64,000 nucleotides of DNA, taken from positions 1 to 64,000 of the forward strand of contig CANGKZ010000025.1 in NCBI GenBank assembly GCA_947454705.1, written 5' to 3'. Made by a program: the position numbers and the translations under genes. This DNA is from Verrucomicrobiota bacterium. GTDB taxonomy: Bacteria; Verrucomicrobiota; Verrucomicrobiia; Limisphaerales; UBA9464. The stretch's first letter is position 1. Each line of letters starts with the position of its first letter. Positions 37,601-45,619 of the stretch are shown piece after piece. Below the pieces are notes generated by a model. It did not search any database and was not told the DNA's origin. It saw only the letters and a list, made by a program, of their open reading frames with translations.

Positions 37601-37604
37601 CGGA

Positions 37605-38237
37605 TCAGTCGTTCCCGTCCGTCCCGAAATCGGCCACCAGCGGCACCGGCGCGGGCGACACCTCGTGCCACCGCGCGAGCGCGCGACGGACCGCCTCCAC
37701 CGGCAGGCCCACCACGTTGCTCTGCGAGCCCTCCACGGCGTCGATGATCCGGTGTCCCTCCTCCTGAAGCGCGTAGGATCCGGCCTTGTCCAGCACGTGC
37801 ACGCGTTCCAGATATCCCTCGATGTCCGCGTCCGACAACGTGCGGAATCCCACCCGCGTGGAATCGGAGAGCATCCGCACCTTGGCGGCCGACCAATGCA
37901 CGAGGCAAACCCCGGTCACCACTTCGTGCACCCGACCTGAAAGCCGGCGCAACATGGCCCGGGCGTCGTCGAGATCCTTCGGTTTGCCGAGCGGCTGCTG
38001 ATCGAGGAACACCAGCGTGTCGGCCCCGAGCACGAGTCGATCCGGCCGCAGCGGCGCCACGGCGAAGGCCTTGCGCTGGGCGTTGATTTCACACAGGCGG
38101 CGCGCCCCGACGCTGGCATCGTGAAGCTCCGTCGCCTCGCTGGCCATCACCTCAAAATGCGGCAGCACTTCGCGCAAAAGACTGAACCGGCGCGGCGACT
38201 GCGAGGCCAGGATCACCGGCGGATGATTCGCACTCAT
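37605..38237 (-). CDS. maf: Maf-like nucleotide pyrophosphatase
   Basis: A 210-aa protein from the ATG at 38237. The family motifs are ILASQSPRRFSLL at the N-terminus, LVLGADTLVFLD (catalytic aspartate), GKPKDLDDARAMLRRLSGR and the C-terminal YALQEEGHRIIDAVEGSQSNVVGLP. Maf proteins hydrolyse modified or canonical nucleoside triphosphates such as dTTP, UTP or m7GTP and keep the pool clean. It overlaps the DUF1802 gene by ATGA, so both are translated from one message. Confidence 0.93.
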   Translation of the reverse strand: MSANHPPVILASQSPRRFSLLREVLPHFEVMASEATELHDASVGARRLCEINAQRKAFAVAPLRPDRLVLGADTLVFLDQQPLGKPKDLDDARAMLRRLSGRVHEVVTGVCLVHWSAAKVRMLSDSTRVGFRTLSDADIEGYLERVHVLDKAGSYALQEEGHRIIDAVEGSQSNVVGLPVEAVRRALARWHEVSPAPVPLVADFGTDGND

Positions 38238-38818
38238 TTCGTGCCCTCCACCGCGCGGGCGATTGCGGCACTCGCCGCGGCAAACGCGGCATCGTCCAGC
38301 ACCGGAGTTGAACCCGCAGGATCCACATCGGTCGCCAGCGTGATCCACGACTTGCAGCCGCCGTACTCCGGACGGACCGGCAGCTCCACCGCCGAGGGCA
38401 GACGCCACACGCGCAGAACGAGCGCATGGATCGCCTGTTCACCGCCCCAGTCGAAGCGATCCGCGATCACCTCATCGCGCCACACATGCATCCCGCGCAG
38501 GCGCTCCGCGACCGCCAGGGATTCCAGCCGCCACCAGGTGGTCACCTCGGCGTAGGATTGGATGCGTACCTTTTCTGGTCCGGGAAGCGTGGGGGCCAGT
38601 TCCTTCAACCGGGCTGCGGCCGATGGAATCACCTGTTCGCCCTGCTGGTGGTACAGCGTGGGAAACAGGAGGAAACGCGAATGCTCCACCTGGAACGATC
38701 CGGAGCCCTCGGCGATTCCTCCTTTTCGAAGGATCACCACCTGTTCTCCGCGTTCCAGCGCATCCACGACGACGGCCCATTCCTTGAAGGCAACCTGCAT
38801 CCGCCGAGCTTCAGACAC
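38234..38818 (-). CDS. DUF1802 family protein
   Basis: A 194-aa protein of unknown function. FKEWAVVVDALERGEQVVIL, RKGGIAEGSGSFQVEHSRFLLFPT and YHQQGEQV are the DUF1802 signature. The fold is not characterised to my knowledge. It is the first gene of a two-gene unit with maf, overlapping it by 4 bp. A 97-bp gap separates it from the divergent SDR gene; that gap holds TTCGTTCG twice. Confidence 0.85.
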   Translation of the reverse strand: MSEARRMQVAFKEWAVVVDALERGEQVVILRKGGIAEGSGSFQVEHSRFLLFPTLYHQQGEQVIPSAAARLKELAPTLPGPEKVRIQSYAEVTTWWRLESLAVAERLRGMHVWRDEVIADRFDWGGEQAIHALVLRVWRLPSAVELPVRPEYGGCKSWITLATDVDPAGSTPVLDDAAFAAASAAIARAVEGTK

Positions 38819-38915
38819 GTCCTGTCCGAGAGCAAGAGCAGGCGGTTCGTTCGGCGGTTTGATCGTGCTTCGTTCGAAATCTTTTCAACCGGCGTGCCGT
38901 GGGTACGCTATCGCC

Positions 38916-39686
38916 ATGTTCTCACTCGCAGGCAAGACCGCCCTCGTGACCGGCGCGGGCTCCGGCATTGGAGCCGCCATCGCTGAAACCTTCGCCACCG
39001 CCGGCGCCGTCGTGATCGTGGCCGACGTCAATGCCCTCGGCGGCAACGCCACCGTGGAAACCATCACCCGCGCGGGCGGACAGGCGCTGTTCGCGGCGTT
39101 GAACGTCACCGACGAGGCCGCCTGCGTCACCCTCGCCGAACGCGTCCAGGCCCAGCACGGACCGCTCGACATCCTGGTCAACAACGCCGGCATCGGCCAC
39201 GTGGGCACCATCCTCACTACCAGCGGAAACGACTTCGACCGCCTCTACGCCATCAACGTCCGCGGCACCTTCAACGTCACCAAGGCCTTCCTTCCCGCGA
39301 TGATCGCCGCCGGGCGCGGTTCGGTGATCAACCTCTCCTCCACCGCCGGATTGGAAGGCCTGCGCGACCGCCTCGCGTACGGCGTCACCAAGCACGCCAT
39401 CACCGGCCTCACCCGATGCCTCGCGCTCGACCACGCCACCACCGGCGTGCGGATCAACTGCCTCTGCCCCGGCCGCGTGGAGACGCCGTTCGTGAAGGCG
39501 CGTCTCGCCGAGTATCCCGACCCCGAGGCCGCCTACCGCGAAATGTGCGGCACCCAAGCCAACGGTCGCATGGGACAACCGAAGGAAATCGCCGCCGCGG
39601 CGCTGTACCTCGCGAGCGATGAAAGCTCCTTCGTCACCGGTTCCGCGCTGTCGATCGACGGCGGATGGACCGCCGGCATGTTCTGA
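38916..39686 (+). CDS. SDR family NAD(P)-dependent oxidoreductase
   Basis: A 256-aa classical short-chain dehydrogenase from the ATG at 38916. Cofactor motif TGAGSGIG (12-19), NNAG (89-92), and the catalytic set N114, S142, Y155 and K159 (YGVTK) are complete. D37 in VVADV after the second strand suggests NAD over NADP. The end ELASDESSF-like segment (LYLASDESSFVTGSALSIDGG) is standard. The substrate, a sugar or hydroxy-acid, is not evident. A strong terminator hairpin follows its stop. Confidence 0.9.
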   Translation: MFSLAGKTALVTGAGSGIGAAIAETFATAGAVVIVADVNALGGNATVETITRAGGQALFAALNVTDEAACVTLAERVQAQHGPLDILVNNAGIGHVGTILTTSGNDFDRLYAINVRGTFNVTKAFLPAMIAAGRGSVINLSSTAGLEGLRDRLAYGVTKHAITGLTRCLALDHATTGVRINCLCPGRVETPFVKARLAEYPDPEAAYREMCGTQANGRMGQPKEIAAAALYLASDESSFVTGSALSIDGGWTAGMF

Positions 39687-39712
39687 GTCCCGATTCCAAT
39701 CCAAGAAAAACA

Positions 39713-39749
39713 AACGCCCCGCGGCTCGGAATCGAGCCTGCGGGGCGTT
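39713..39749 (-). terminator. Strong terminator, probably bidirectional (haloperoxidase 1 / SDR)
   Basis: AACGCCCCGC-GGCTCG and CGAGCC-T-GCGGGGCGTT form a 16-bp stem with one bulge and a GAAT loop. On the minus strand the tail is TTTGTTTTTCTT, a good intrinsic terminator for the haloperoxidase gene ending at 39794. On the plus strand it can also stop the SDR transcript. A near copy is at 41354-41390. Confidence 0.85.
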
Positions 39750-39793
39750 GTGCTTTGGAAGAGGGAGATCGCGAAGTTTCGCGAGCGACCTGA

Positions 39794-41170
39794 TCAGTGA
39801 CTGCCTTCGGTTTCCTCGGCGTGCTGATCGCTTTCGGTTCGCTCGGTTTGGTCATCGCCTTCGTTCTCAACCTCGAGTCGCTTCAACAACTTCTTCGCGA
39901 CGTACTTTCCAATCCGGCTGCCCGAGCTGAGGCCGTATTGGTTGCCGCTCTGGAAATGAATGCCACCGTAAATTCGGCTCATCCCGCTTTCGATCGCGGC
40001 GGCTTCGAAGCTGGGGTAGCTGCGCTCCACGCCCGGGAGATCCTCGTTGCCGACGGTGAAGGCAAAGTGCGGGTTCTTGAAGAACCGGGTCAACACGGCC
40101 GATGCCGCTGCGGAGAAGGTCGAATGCCCGGAGGTGTATTCCGGGAAGTTCGGGGTGACCAACAGCGGCGTCCAAGTTCCGTCCACGAGGGAGGCGGTCT
40201 GGGGAACGAGGTCCGCACTGCGAATGGCCGAGATGGGACGCCACAGGTTGTACGTGTACTTGGTCTGCCAGGCCACGATTGCGGCATCGGCCATCGCCAC
40301 GTTCAACAGCGCGAAGAGCCGCGCTTCTTCACCCAGCGTCAGGCCCGAACCCACAATCACCGTGCGCGCAATCTGGTTCCAGTGGCCCGGAGGCGTCGAG
40401 GTTCCGGCGCCGTTGGCCCAGAACTTGGCGATCTGGGTCTGGTCCGCCGTACGAATCGCGCTGGTCGCGGATCCGAGAGACTTCACTTCGGCCACTTCGG
40501 CCGCGTACTGATCGGAATTCAAAGCCGGCGGAGCAGGAGGCACGTACTTGGACGCGTCCAAGATTCCGAACGGCTTCACACCACCCCACTCCGGGAGAAG
40601 CGCGGGCAGGAAGGCAGGAGGAGTCGGCACCCAGTAGCCGGCGCCGGTGCCCGGGGTGTACGTCACCAGGGTGGTCGAACCATCGGCAACACGGCTGGCA
40701 AGAATCGCGGCGGCCACCGAATGACCCCAGGCAATCCCTGCGGTCTTCTCCGGTCCGGAGGAAAGGGTGTCCAAGTCCAGGGAAAGCTCGGCGTCAAATC
40801 CACCCACGCGGGCGGGATAGAGTGCCGCAAGCACATCGTGCGCTGCGGTCACAGCAGCGGCCACGTTTGAGGCCGGACCGGTTGGCTGCCCCGTCTTCAC
40901 CCAATACTGCTGGTAGTTGTTATCGATCCCGTTCACGGCGTCGTGAATCGCCACGTGAAGCATCGCCAGAGCGCGCGAAGCCTTGGGGGGAGGCGTCTTC
41001 TCAGCCCGGATCGAGCCGAGGGCCTGTTCGTTCCAAATCGCTACCGGCGTGGTGGCGGCAGGCAACGCGGCGGAAAGACTTGCAGACACCGCGGCAAGTC
41101 CAATCCAGCCGGCGGTGATTCGAACGAGTTGATTTAACAGGATCATCTGCATCATTAGGGATAAAGACAT
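39794..41170 (-). CDS. Vanadium-dependent haloperoxidase/PAP2 family protein (1)
   Basis: About 458 aa, secreted (signal region ITAGWIGLAAVSASLSAALPA). The first start choices (ATG 41170 or 41155) are uncertain. Numbering from one codon upstream (TTG 41173), the vanadate pocket is complete: K305 and R312 in KYTYNLWRP, S348-G349-H350 in YTSGHSTFS, R400 and H406 in SRIYGGIHF. The spacings equal those of fungal vanadium chloroperoxidase. PAP2 acid phosphatases share this pocket, so phosphatase activity is possible. The final 25 residues are acidic with histidines and are absent from its neighbour. It is a tandem paralogue of the gene at 41438. Confidence 0.88.
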   Translation of the reverse strand: MSLSLMMQMILLNQLVRITAGWIGLAAVSASLSAALPAATTPVAIWNEQALGSIRAEKTPPPKASRALAMLHVAIHDAVNGIDNNYQQYWVKTGQPTGPASNVAAAVTAAHDVLAALYPARVGGFDAELSLDLDTLSSGPEKTAGIAWGHSVAAAILASRVADGSTTLVTYTPGTGAGYWVPTPPAFLPALLPEWGGVKPFGILDASKYVPPAPPALNSDQYAAEVAEVKSLGSATSAIRTADQTQIAKFWANGAGTSTPPGHWNQIARTVIVGSGLTLGEEARLFALLNVAMADAAIVAWQTKYTYNLWRPISAIRSADLVPQTASLVDGTWTPLLVTPNFPEYTSGHSTFSAAASAVLTRFFKNPHFAFTVGNEDLPGVERSYPSFEAAAIESGMSRIYGGIHFQSGNQYGLSSGSRIGKYVAKKLLKRLEVENEGDDQTERTESDQHAEETEGSH

Positions 41171-41353
41171 CAACCATGAGCAAGAAGTAATTTACCCCGA
41201 AGTGATACGTAACAGAGTTAGGGATTCTCCTTAGGATTAACGCGGCGATGAATCAGGAGGGAGGAAGGTGGGTTGGGGCTGGGATCCGGCAACCGGCGGA
41301 GTGCTAATGAACCTCCTTCACCCGCGTCGTCTGCAACAATCGACCCAGACGCA

Positions 41354-41390
41354 AACGCCCCGCGGCTCTGGTTTGAGCCCGCGGGGCGTT
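41354..41390 (-). terminator. Terminator of haloperoxidase 2 (duplicate)
   Basis: AACGCCCCGC-GGCTC and GAGCC-C-GCGGGGCGTT pair around TGGTTT. The stem is almost that of 39713-39749, and the following bases toward the gene (GATCGCGAAGTT) also match, so the terminator was duplicated with the gene. Confidence 0.8.
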
Positions 41391-41437
41391 GTGTTTCGAT
41401 GGAAAGGGATCGCGAAGTTCAGCGATCAATCCTTGCC

Positions 41438-42727
41438 TCAGTTCCCGCCACCGTGGCCGCGGTTGATCGGCTTCAACAACTGATTCGCGACGTCCTTGCC
41501 GATATCATTTCCGGAGCTGAGGCCAAACCGGTTGCCGCTTTGGAAATGAATGCCACCGTAGATACGGCTCATACCGGCTTCTGCGGCAGCAGCCTCAAAG
41601 CTGGGGAAGCTGCGTTCCACGCCCGGGAAGTCTGAATTGGTGGCGGTGAAGGCAAAGTTCGAGTTGTTGAGGATCCGGGTCAACACAGCCGACGCCGCAG
41701 CCGAGAAGGTCGAATGCCCGGAGGTGTACTCGGGGAAGTTCGGCGTCACCAACAACGGAAGCCAGGTTCCGTCCACCAGGGAGGCGGTTTGGGGAACGAG
41801 GTTCGCGTTTCGAATCGCCGTGACCGGGCGCCAGAAGTTGTACTCGTACTTGGTCTGCCAGGCCACGATCGCGGCATCCGCCATCGCGATGTTCAACAGT
41901 GCGAAGAGGCGGGCTTCCTCAGACAGAGTCAGACCCGATCCCTCGGTCACCGTGCGGGCGATCTCGTTCCAATGGCCCGGAGGTGTCGCGGTTCCGGCGC
42001 CGTTGGCCCAGAACTTGGCGATCACGGTTTGATCCGCCGTGCGGGTCGTACTGGTGGCCGAACCGAGAGACTTCACTTCGGCCACTTCGGCCGCGTATTG
42101 GGTCGAATTCAAAGTCGGCGGCGCGGGGGGGACGTATCTGGAGGCATCCACGATACCGAACGGCTTCACACCACCCCACTGCGGGAGCAATGAGGGCAGG
42201 AAATTGGGGGGCGTGGGCACCCAGTAGCCGGCGCCGGTTCCCGGGACGTAAGTCACCACGGCGGTCGAACCATCGGTCGAACGGCTGGCAAGAATCGCGG
42301 CAGCCACCGAATGACCCCAGGCAATCCCTGCGGTCTTGGCCGCATTGGAGGGCAAGGTGGCGAGATCGGCGGCAAGCTCCCCATCAAACCCGGACAAACG
42401 CGCCGGATAAAGGGCAGCCAGCACGTCGTGGGCCGCAGTCACCGCAGCAGCCACATCGGAAGCGCCTTCCGTGGGCGCGCCGGTGGTGACCTGATACTGC
42501 TCGTAATGCTTGTCGATCCCGTTCACCGCATCGTGCATCGCCACGTGAAGCATCGCCAGAGCGCGCGAAGCCTTGGGGGGAGGCGTCTTCTCAGCCCGGA
42601 TCGAGCCGAGGGCCTGTTCGTTCCAAATCGCTACCGGCGTGACCGGGGTGGGTGCTGCACCGAGTTGGGCGGTGAACAGTGAAAGACCGATCATCGCGAA
42701 CGACCCCGTTTTGAGATTCATTTTCAT
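41438..42727 (-). CDS. Vanadium-dependent haloperoxidase/PAP2 family protein (2)
   Basis: A 429-aa secreted protein from the ATG at 42727 (MKMNLKTGSF; ATG at 42721 is also possible); frames upstream lack support. It aligns along its whole length with the protein at 39794. The pocket residues are K293, R300, S336-G337-H338, R388 and H394. The N-terminal mature region is identical over TPVAIWNEQALGSIRAEKTP and beyond, and 105 bp of DNA are identical between the two genes. It ends INRGHGGGN without the acidic tail of its partner. Function as halide oxidation or phosphate ester cleavage is not resolved. Confidence 0.88.
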   Translation of the reverse strand: MKMNLKTGSFAMIGLSLFTAQLGAAPTPVTPVAIWNEQALGSIRAEKTPPPKASRALAMLHVAMHDAVNGIDKHYEQYQVTTGAPTEGASDVAAAVTAAHDVLAALYPARLSGFDGELAADLATLPSNAAKTAGIAWGHSVAAAILASRSTDGSTAVVTYVPGTGAGYWVPTPPNFLPSLLPQWGGVKPFGIVDASRYVPPAPPTLNSTQYAAEVAEVKSLGSATSTTRTADQTVIAKFWANGAGTATPPGHWNEIARTVTEGSGLTLSEEARLFALLNIAMADAAIVAWQTKYEYNFWRPVTAIRNANLVPQTASLVDGTWLPLLVTPNFPEYTSGHSTFSAAASAVLTRILNNSNFAFTATNSDFPGVERSFPSFEAAAAEAGMSRIYGGIHFQSGNRFGLSSGNDIGKDVANQLLKPINRGHGGGN

Positions 42728-43036
42728 TCTGAGTTTGAGTTTGGTTTGTGTCCCTTGCGTTTCTTCGGGTCCAACTATTGCGGATTCGCCGAATGCGCCT
42801 ATCTCTTCGTGGTAACAGGGTTGAGATCTAACCACTTGCTTCCGAAGGCGTAGTCCACCCATCACCCGGCTCAAACCTCACCCGCAGAAGGGGATAGAGG
42901 GTCTGATGGCATCTGCTTTCTTCACCTCACTGGTGAGTCACACGTCACTTCGTTCGGTAATTTCGACTCGGAACCAATCAACGTGAGTTGGGCCGTCTTC
43001 TCCCCAGGGCTGCCAAATCGAGCATGAACGTAGAAA

Positions 43037-43230
43037 CGGCAGTTCGAACCGCAATGGACGCAGATAAACGCAGATAAACGCAGATTCGAACGCGCGGAAC
43101 GGAGGCCATTGAGATTCACCCCGCAGGTGAATGAATGGGAGGCGCATCCAGCGACCTATCTCCCTCTCCATCAGCGTTGATCTGCGACCATCTGCGTTTA
43201 TCTGCGGTTGTTTTCCATCTCAACTGCCGG
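43037..43230. repeat. Family IV palindromic element, copy 1
   Basis: It starts CGGCAGTTCGAACCGC with GGACGCAGATAAACGCAGAT and ends with the inverse (CATCTGCGTTTATCTGCGG then CAACTGCCGG). The centre has a hairpin TTCACC-CCGCA-GGTGAA at 43115-43131. It fills much of the 549-bp gap between haloperoxidase 2 and the Nif3 gene. The rest of the gap (42728-43036) shows no gene; CTCAC-TG-GTGAG near 42927 is a short palindrome. Confidence 0.75.
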
Positions 43231-43276
43231 ATTTAGGGGCGAAACATGTGTTGCCCCTTGGAAGAAGAGCTTTGCC

Positions 43277-44050
43277 TTACAGACCTGACGGCCGATCGAG
43301 GAAGGTCCAGGGCACGCCGAATTTCTTCGAGAGTTCTGCAGCGAGGGCCTTCACGCCGAAGGTCTCCGTGGCGTAGTGGCCGCCGTAAAGCACGTTGATC
43401 CCCGCCTCCTCCGCCAATGCGGCGGTCCAGTGCGGTCCCTCGCCGGTAATGAAGGTGTCCACTCCCTCCGCTGCGGCCTGCTCCAATTCCGCACCCGCAC
43501 CGCCGGTGCAAATGCCGATGCGCCGACACGTGGCCCCTCCGCCCCGGAGCACGGTGGGTTTCCCGCCGAGGGCGGCGGTCATGCGCGATGCAAGATCATC
43601 GAGCGCGATCGGTTTCGAGAGCTTAGCCTGCACGCCGAGGGTCGTTCCTTTGTGCGCGAAAAACGGAACGCTCCGCCCCAATCGCAGGGCCGTAGCGAGC
43701 TGTGCGGCGTTGCCCAATTTTGGGTGACCATCCAGCGGCAGATGCTGGGAATAAACCGCGATGTCGGAATCCATGAGCCTGCGGATCAATTGATACCGGC
43801 GACCGGTCCACGGGGTGGTCTTGGCCCAGAAGAGTCCATGATGAACGACCATCAGGTCCGCGCCGGCATCGGCCGCCATCTCCACGGTGGCCAGGGTGGC
43901 ATCGACGCAGGCGGCGATCCGATGAACCGAGCCGCGATTCTCCACCTGGAGTCCGTTTACGGCGCGATCGTAATCGGTGAACTGCTGCGGTTGCAGGCGC
44001 TCTTCGCAGTAGCGCACCAAGCGATCGAGAGGAATGGAACCGTTCGGCAT
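43277..44050 (-). CDS. Nif3-like dinuclear metal centre protein
   Basis: A 257-aa cytoplasmic protein of the NIF3/YbgI family. The metal ligands appear in VVHHGLFW (H70, H71), D-containing VYSQHLPLD, and GGHYATETFG with its histidine and glutamate near the end. VNGLQVE and CTGGAGAELEQAAAEGVDTFITGE are also typical. The members bind two metal ions; the proposed role as GTP cyclohydrolase-like enzyme or metallochaperone is not settled. No clear operon partner is present. Confidence 0.9.
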   Translation of the reverse strand: MPNGSIPLDRLVRYCEERLQPQQFTDYDRAVNGLQVENRGSVHRIAACVDATLATVEMAADAGADLMVVHHGLFWAKTTPWTGRRYQLIRRLMDSDIAVYSQHLPLDGHPKLGNAAQLATALRLGRSVPFFAHKGTTLGVQAKLSKPIALDDLASRMTAALGGKPTVLRGGGATCRRIGICTGGAGAELEQAAAEGVDTFITGEGPHWTAALAEEAGINVLYGGHYATETFGVKALAAELSKKFGVPWTFLDRPSGL

Positions 44051-44108
44051 GCCGCGATCCTGTCACCGGCAGGAAAAGGAGGGAATTTGGAAAGCATGAA
44101 AGCAGGAG

Positions 44109-44245
44109 CGGCAGTTCGAACCGCGGATGGACGCAGATGAACGCTGATGGAGAAGGAGGCGAATGATCGGATGCGCCTCCAATTCATTCACCTGCTGGGT
44201 GAGCCTTAATGGCCTCCGTTCCGGGCCTTTGAATCTGCGGTTTCT
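44109..44245. repeat. Family IV palindromic element, copy 2
   Basis: It starts CGGCAGTTCGAACCGCGGAT and contains GGACGCAGATGAACGC and the central hairpin around CACCTGCTGGGTG (44190-44202). Its right end ATCTGCGGTTTCTAGG stops short of the full terminal sequence of copy 1, next to the octamer array. Confidence 0.65.
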
Positions 44246-44247
44246 AG

Positions 44248-44279
44248 GTTGAAGGGTTGAAAAGTTGAAGCGTTGAAGA
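44248..44279 (-). repeat. Octamer tandem array (four units)
   Basis: GTTGAAGG, GTTGAAAA, GTTGAAGC and GTTGAAGA on the plus strand. It stands 13 bp left of the family I element at 44293, so it reads CTTCAAC away from it. Confidence 0.85.
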
Positions 44280-44292
44280 GGATCCCGGATGC

Positions 44293-44394
44293 AAAGCGCC
44301 AGAGGACTGGCGCACTCCACGACGCTGTCGCGACTCCATCGCCCTCGCGTCGAAATCCGCCAGGTCTTGGACTGCGGTAGTCCTCTACCGCTTT
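44293..44394 (-). repeat. Family I paired-hairpin element, copy 1 (102 bp)
   Basis: This is a reverse-orientation copy of 58278-58379, of identical length. The arms are AAAGCGCCAGAGGACTGGCG and its partner with GCGGTAG-TCCT-CTACCGC. Each arm folds on itself; the stem letters differ between arms but stay paired. Confidence 0.85.
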
Positions 44395-44440
44395 GAACGG
44401 AGCCAATGCCGCCTCCCTAAAAACCGTCGTAGAAACCGAA

Positions 44441-44577
44441 GAGCACCGCGGATTTCAAAGAGAACTAAGAACTGCTTGTCCCTCAGAATCCCTCACCTGT
44501 GGGGGAGCCCGTAATCCCCCCCGTTCCGCGCGTTCGAATCTGCGTTCATCTGCGGTTGTTTTCCCTCTCAACTGCCG
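44441..44577. repeat. Family IV palindromic element, copy 3
   Basis: It ends GAATCTGCGTTCATCTGCGG, TTGTTTTCCCTCTCAACTGCCG, matching the right end of copy 1. The central hairpin is CTCACC-TGTGG-GGGAG. The left end is short (ACCGCGGATTTC). Confidence 0.6.
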
Positions 44578-44743
44578 TTTCCAAGATGAATGCAGGAGCG
44601 GAGGAGTCATCCGATTCAACCTGCAGGCTGAGGTCCAGCCTCCCTCTTCGGCTCCTGCTTTCATGCTTTCCAAATTCATCCCTTCCGCCCTCCGCCTCGC
44701 CGGTTGCAAAATGTGACTCAGAAGGCCTCAATGACGCCGCTTC

Positions 44744-45604
44744 ATGGATGCCCCGAATCTTTCCCGGCCGCCGTTGTCGATCGTGATCCGGTCGCTCAAT
44801 GTCGCGTCCACGCTGCCCCGGGTGCTGGCCGCCTTCGACCGCATGCCGGAGGACGAACTGATCCTCGTCGATTCGGGCTCCACCGACGGAACGCTCGACA
44901 TCGCGCGTCGCGCAGGGGCGAAAATCGTCACGCTCAAGGCCTCGGAATTCACCTACGGACGCAGCCTCAATCTGGGCTTCCGCGCGGCACGACACGAGTG
45001 GGTCCTCGCCCTCAGCGCCCATGCGGTTCCCACCCGGCGCGATTTTCTCGACCTGTACCGCGAGGGCATCACCCGGCGCTTTCCCTCGCACGTGTCGGCC
45101 GCAGTCGGCCCCATGCTGTTGAGCGATCTCGACCGTCCACTCCCCGGCGGGGTGACCATTTTTGAGGCGTCTGATTTTGCCTACGGCTTCGGCTTCGGCG
45201 CGGGGAATCCGAATTCGCTCTACCGTCGCAGCGACTGGGAGGAAATGCCCTTCGATGAGGCCACGGGCGGGGGTGAGGATCTGGAATGGTACGTCCGCTC
45301 GATGCGCCAGGGACGGGCGGTGGCGGCGGTGCATGCGGCGGCGGTGCATTACATTTCCCGCCAGCCCATGAAGGCCTTCTACCGCAAGGGTCGCGTGGAT
45401 TTCCGGGCCTCGGCCCGCTGGATCGAACCTCACTCGCCGTCGATCGCGGGATTGATCATCCGCATCGCCAAGCTGGTGTTGTACGCCGCGCTCGGGCGGA
45501 CCGACTGGCAGGGGGCCAAGAGCAGCATCGCCCACGGCGTGGGAAATTACGTCGAGGCCCGCGCGCTTCGCCGCGCGGCAAACCCGCCCCCGGAACGGCG
45601 CTGA
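44744..45604 (+). CDS. Glycosyltransferase family 2
   Basis: A 286-aa GT-A fold protein. LSIVIRSLNVASTLPRVLAA begins the nucleotide-binding domain, LILVDSGSTDGTLDIARRAGAK holds the DXD-like aspartates, and GGEDLEWYVRSMRQGRAV is the catalytic ED motif. EFTYGRSLNLGFRAA resembles rhamnosyltransferase-type GT2 enzymes. It probably builds an O-antigen or exopolysaccharide repeat unit. A convergent GT4 gene begins 15 bp after its stop. Confidence 0.9.
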   Translation: MDAPNLSRPPLSIVIRSLNVASTLPRVLAAFDRMPEDELILVDSGSTDGTLDIARRAGAKIVTLKASEFTYGRSLNLGFRAARHEWVLALSAHAVPTRRDFLDLYREGITRRFPSHVSAAVGPMLLSDLDRPLPGGVTIFEASDFAYGFGFGAGNPNSLYRRSDWEEMPFDEATGGGEDLEWYVRSMRQGRAVAAVHAAAVHYISRQPMKAFYRKGRVDFRASARWIEPHSPSIAGLIIRIAKLVLYAALGRTDWQGAKSSIAHGVGNYVEARALRRAANPPPERR

Positions 45605-45619
45605 CGCCGTCTTCAGACT

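Larger units (their letters stand above)
44083..44677. repeat. 27-bp perfect inverted repeat enclosing a composite repeat region
   Basis: Bases 44083-44109 (starts GAATTTGGAAAGCATG) are the exact reverse complement of 44651-44677. Inside lie family IV element parts (44109-44245 and 44441-44577), an octamer array and a family I element. No protein-coding gene is credible in this 690-bp gap. Confidence 0.85.
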
